64,000 nt of DNA from positions 346,328-410,327 of the forward strand of contig RQSC01000025.1 in assembly GCA_013416795.1 (NCBI GenBank), given 5' to 3'. The position numbers were made by a program, and so were the translations under genes. Below are positions 61,641 through 64,000 of this stretch, one piece after another (the first letter of the stretch is position 1; every line of letters starts with the position of its first letter). This DNA is from Prasinococcaceae sp. CCMP 1430 (lineage: Eukaryota; Prasinodermophyta; Palmophyllophyceae; Prasinococcales; Prasinococcaceae). The notes beneath the pieces were generated by a model. The model searched no databases, was not told the origin of the DNA, and saw nothing but the letters and a program-made list of their open reading frames with translations.

Positions 61641-63157
61641 ATGTCGCCCGCCGCCGACGGCGGGGCGAGCGTGCCCTTGGCGGGCAAGGCGCTCGCGGCG
61701 GGCAGCGCGGCGGTCGTGAGCGCCGTGCTCATGAACCCGTTCCAGCTGGTGTCGACGCGCATGCAGGCGGCCGGAGCAGGGGCGTACCGCGGCGTGGCGG
61801 CGTGCGGATGCGGCGCCGGCGGCGCCGGCGGCGCGGCCAACGCGGCGAGGGTGGTGGAAACGCGAGCGGCGTTCGGGTCCCTCGCGGCTGCCAAGGTGCG
61901 ATCGCCGGCTGACGCGCGAGGCACGGCCCTGTCGGAATGGCGCGCTCGCGGCTGTCCTCCTCGTCGTCTCGCGCGTGCGCTGGCGTGCGCTGACGCGCCT
62001 ACCCGCTGCGCGCGCGCGCGCGCCATCCCCCCGCGCGCGCTCGCCCGCGCGCGAACTGGGCTGGCGCGCTCCCAGATGCCGTGCGGCGCCCTGCCGGCGC
62101 ACTGCGCGGTCATCGCGCCGGGCGACGGCGCCCTCGGCGCGCTCTCAAAGATCGTCCGCCACGAGGGCGTCGCCCAGCTCTGGCGCGGCACGTCGGCGTC
62201 GCTCGCGATGGCCGTGCCGCTCGTGGGTGTCTACATGCCGTGCTATGAGGCGCTGAGAGAGGTGCGTGCGCTGAGCGCGGAGGCGTGACCGTCGGAGCTC
62301 TCTCTCTCTCTCTCTCTCTCGCGCGCATGCCCCCCCCCCTCCCCCCCCGCATCGTGTGCCAACAACCGCCGCACGGGCGCTGTGGCTGACACCGCCGCGC
62401 GCGTGCCCCTGCGCGCCTGCCGCGCGCGCCCCGTCCGCAACGGCAGGCACTTCTGGAGCGCGGGGCGAACGACAAGGCCGCGCCGTTGCTCGCAGGCGCC
62501 ATCTCCCGCACGCTCGCTGTGAGCGTGGTCGCTCCCATCGACTTCGCGCGCACGCGCCTGCAGGCGGAGGCGGCGGCCGCGGCGGCGGCGCGCGGGGGTG
62601 CCGGCGGCGGCGCGATGCGAGGGTCCGGGGTGAGCGGCGGCGGCGTGGTCAAGGTCTTCGAGCAGTTTCTGAGGCGCGCGGACCGCCGAGGCTACGACCT
62701 GAGCCCGGGCCGAGTGCGCGCCCTCTGGACCGGGATCGGGCCCACGCTCATGCGCGACGTGCCGTTCTCCGCGCTGTACTGGGCGGGCGTCGAGGGCGTG
62801 CGCGAGGGCATCACGCGCGGGCGAGAGGGCCGCGGGCTGCCCACGACGCCCGCGGACGCCGCGGCCATCAACATGGCGGCGGGCACCGCCTCGGGCGCGC
62901 TCGCCGCGCTGGTGACCACGCCGCTCGACGTGGTGAAGACGCGCCTGCAGGTGCGCATCGCCGCCGACGCGGAGGGCTTTCGCTCGCGCGGCGAGCTGGC
63001 GGCGACCGCGGGCGAGCTGCGGGCGGTGGCGCGCGAGGGCGGCGTGTCGGCGCTCTTCACGGGCGTGGTGCCGCGCGTCGCGCGGCTGGCGCCCAGCTGC
63101 GGCATCGTGCTGGTGAGCTACGAGGTCGTCAAGCGCACGTTCGGGCCCGCGGCCTGA
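61641..63157 (+). CDS. SLC25A39/40 (MTM1)-type mitochondrial carrier
   Basis: Three exons: 61641-61895, 62076-62261, 62447-63157 (introns 180 and 185 bp; donors GTGCGA and GTGCGT; all phase 0). Product 383 aa. Three carrier signatures are visible: NPFQLVSTRMQAA, APIDFARTRLQAE and TPLDVVKTRLQVR. The family-specific blocks are KIVRHEGVAQLWRGTSASLA with PLVGVYMPCYEAL, and ALWTGIGPTLMRDVPFSALY. In animals and yeast this subfamily supports mitochondrial glutathione import and manganese/iron handling; here that is inferred from family. The first matrix loop carries Cys residues (ACGCGAG), as in SLC25A39. The first intron is stop-free and a multiple of three, so read-through would also be open. Confidence 0.88.
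62298..62320. repeat. (CT)n microsatellite in carrier intron 2
   Basis: Pure CT run of 23 nt. Confidence 0.9.
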
Positions 63158-63241
63158 GCGCGCTGGGGTGGCAGGCGCGCGCGGGCGCTCCCTCCTCCGT
63201 GGTAATAAGTGTACGATTCTTTCGCGGCGGAGCGCACGCGC

Positions 63242-63844
63242 TCAGCGGCGCTTGCCCTTGCCCCTGCCCATGCTCTTGCCGCCGCCCTTCTTGGCGCGCT
63301 TGGCCATGGAGCCCGCGCTCTCCCACTTGACCCCCGTCTTGGTGGCCCCCTTGGCGGCGGACGTGCCGCTGCCGAAGCCGGTGGCGCCCGCGCGCTCGCC
63401 CTCGGGCGGCGTCGCGCCGAACTCGTCGTTGGGCCCGGGGAGGGCCGCGTCCAGCTTGTCGACCCGCCTGAAGGAGCGGCTGTACATGCGATCGACGTAC
63501 AGCGTGCCGTCCAGGTGGTCGACCTCGTGCTGCAAGATGCGCGCCATCCAGCCCTTCGCGACGAAGTCGACGTCGTTGCCCTTGTGGTCGAGCCCCGTGC
63601 ACCTCACCTCGAGGTGCCTCTCGACCAGCCCGCGGTAGCCCGGCACGCTCAGGCAGCCCTCGAAGAAGACGGCCGTCCTGTTCCCGACGGGCTCGAGCAC
63701 GGGGTTTACTATCACCTTGGCGGCGAAGGCCTCGCGCCGCTGCGCCTTGACGACCTCCGGGTCCATCTTGTCGATCTCGTCTTGCACGTCCTCCAGCACG
63801 ATCACGCGCGACGGGATGCCCACCTGCGGCGCGGCGAGGCCCAC
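63242..63844 (-). CDS. PDF: Peptide deformylase, N-terminus not resolved
   Basis: At least 200 residues ending at 63242. All three catalytic motifs are present: GLAAPQVGIPSRVIVL, EGCLSVPGYRG and QHEVDHLDGTLYVDRM (metal-binding Cys and two His, catalytic Glu). The enzyme removes formyl from the initiator Met of organelle-made proteins, so it should act in plastid or mitochondrion. No ATG precedes GVGLAAPQVG near 63844 and the preceding bases are a TTGGG/GGTTT repeat, so earlier exons with the targeting peptide lie at or beyond the right edge. The C-terminus carries an unusual tail of about 70 residues, Gly/Ala-rich then strongly basic (SMAKRAKKGGGKSMGRGKGK). Convergent with the carrier gene; the 84-bp spacer has no clear signal. 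Confidence 0.88.
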   Translation of the reverse strand: MGLAAPQVGIPSRVIVLEDVQDEIDKMDPEVVKAQRREAFAAKVIVNPVLEPVGNRTAVFFEGCLSVPGYRGLVERHLEVRCTGLDHKGNDVDFVAKGWMARILQHEVDHLDGTLYVDRMYSRSFRRVDKLDAALPGPNDEFGATPPEGERAGATGFGSGTSAAKGATKTGVKWESAGSMAKRAKKGGGKSMGRGKGKRR

Positions 63845-64000
63845 CCCGCGCGGCGAGGTGCCGGGTATCCCCTTTTTGGTTTTGGTTGGGTTGGGTTGGG
63901 TTGGTTGGGGGCGCCGCGCAGGGGATGGTTGGCGGGCGCGTCAGCTCTGCTGCTGCGCGCGCCGTCGCGCGAGGCGTGCGCGGTCGGCGCGCGTCCCCCC
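63845..64000. other. Right-edge sequence with TTGGG-type repeat
   Basis: Contains TTTTGG and TTGGG units (about 63871-63910), probably intronic to the deformylase gene. Too short and irregular to be a telomere. Confidence 0.3.

Noticed and set aside
63871-63910. TTTTGG/TTGGG repeats at the right edge as a telomere
   Set aside because: Too short and irregular, and located beside a peptide deformylase exon, so probably intronic.
1-64000. Bacterial-style operon, CRISPR array, phage or plasmid system
   Set aside because: Genes have introns and eukaryote-specific domains and alternate strands; no regularly spaced repeats or Cas, integrase or replication genes were seen.

Overview
This is nuclear DNA of a GC-rich eukaryote, most likely a unicellular alga. 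The evidence is spliceosomal introns (donors mostly GTGCG[T/C] or GTACG, acceptors [G/C]CAG), organelle-type proteins (peptide deformylase, mitochondrial carriers, a complex I assembly factor), and eukaryote-only families (VTA1, ATG11, eIF3c, PDRG1, CCDC174). At least eight genes have TGTAA within about 150 nt after the stop, the poly(A) motif best known from green algae. A GC-rich haptophyte or similar alga is not excluded. No rRNA, intact tRNA, CRISPR array, complete transposon or bacterial operon was seen. Single N characters (28096, 28691, 30607, 40311) and long G or C runs mark assembly gaps. Several apparent one-base frame breaks next to G/C runs look like residual sequencing errors.

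Layout, left to right. 0-9 kb: a TPR + CS-domain protein open at the left edge (-), a SnoaL-like protein (+), a Ser-rich protein with a C-terminal membrane segment (+) and VTA1 (-). 9-19 kb: an ATG11-like autophagy scaffold (+), a CCDC174-like protein (-), a small AT-hook protein (+) and a coiled-coil protein with two SAP domains (-). 19-30 kb: a TLC-domain membrane protein (+), an MscS-type channel (-), an MsrB-fold protein lacking the zinc cysteines (+), NAD kinase (-) and a TauE/SafE transporter (+). 31-37 kb: cobalamin-dependent methionine synthase with its homocysteine- and folate-binding modules present twice as 2,017-bp copies that look identical, behind a hydrophobic N-terminal segment. 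37-46 kb: a membrane U-box protein (-), a fragment of a 2-oxoglutarate/malate-type carrier cut by a gap (+), eIF3c (+) and an unknown basic protein (+). 46-64 kb: PDRG1 (-), an ankyrin-histone deacetylase fusion (+), NDUFAF6 (-), an unassigned lower-GC island, a GT8 glycosyltransferase with a membrane C-terminus (+), a frame-broken DUF445 protein (-), a rhomboid-UBA protease (-), a PC-esterase-like protein (+), a thioredoxin (-), an SLC25A39/40-type carrier (+) and a peptide deformylase running toward the right edge (-).

The genes do not form one pathway. They alternate strand almost gene by gene, so most lie head-to-head or tail-to-tail and share short promoter or terminator regions. Loose themes are endomembrane traffic and autophagy (VTA1, ATG11, the tail-anchored candidate), protein quality control (TPR-CS, U-box, rhomboid-UBA, PDRG1), chromatin (AT-hook, SAP, ankyrin-HDAC) and mitochondrial or redox metabolism (NAD kinase, NDUFAF6, carriers, thioredoxin, MsrB-like, MetH).
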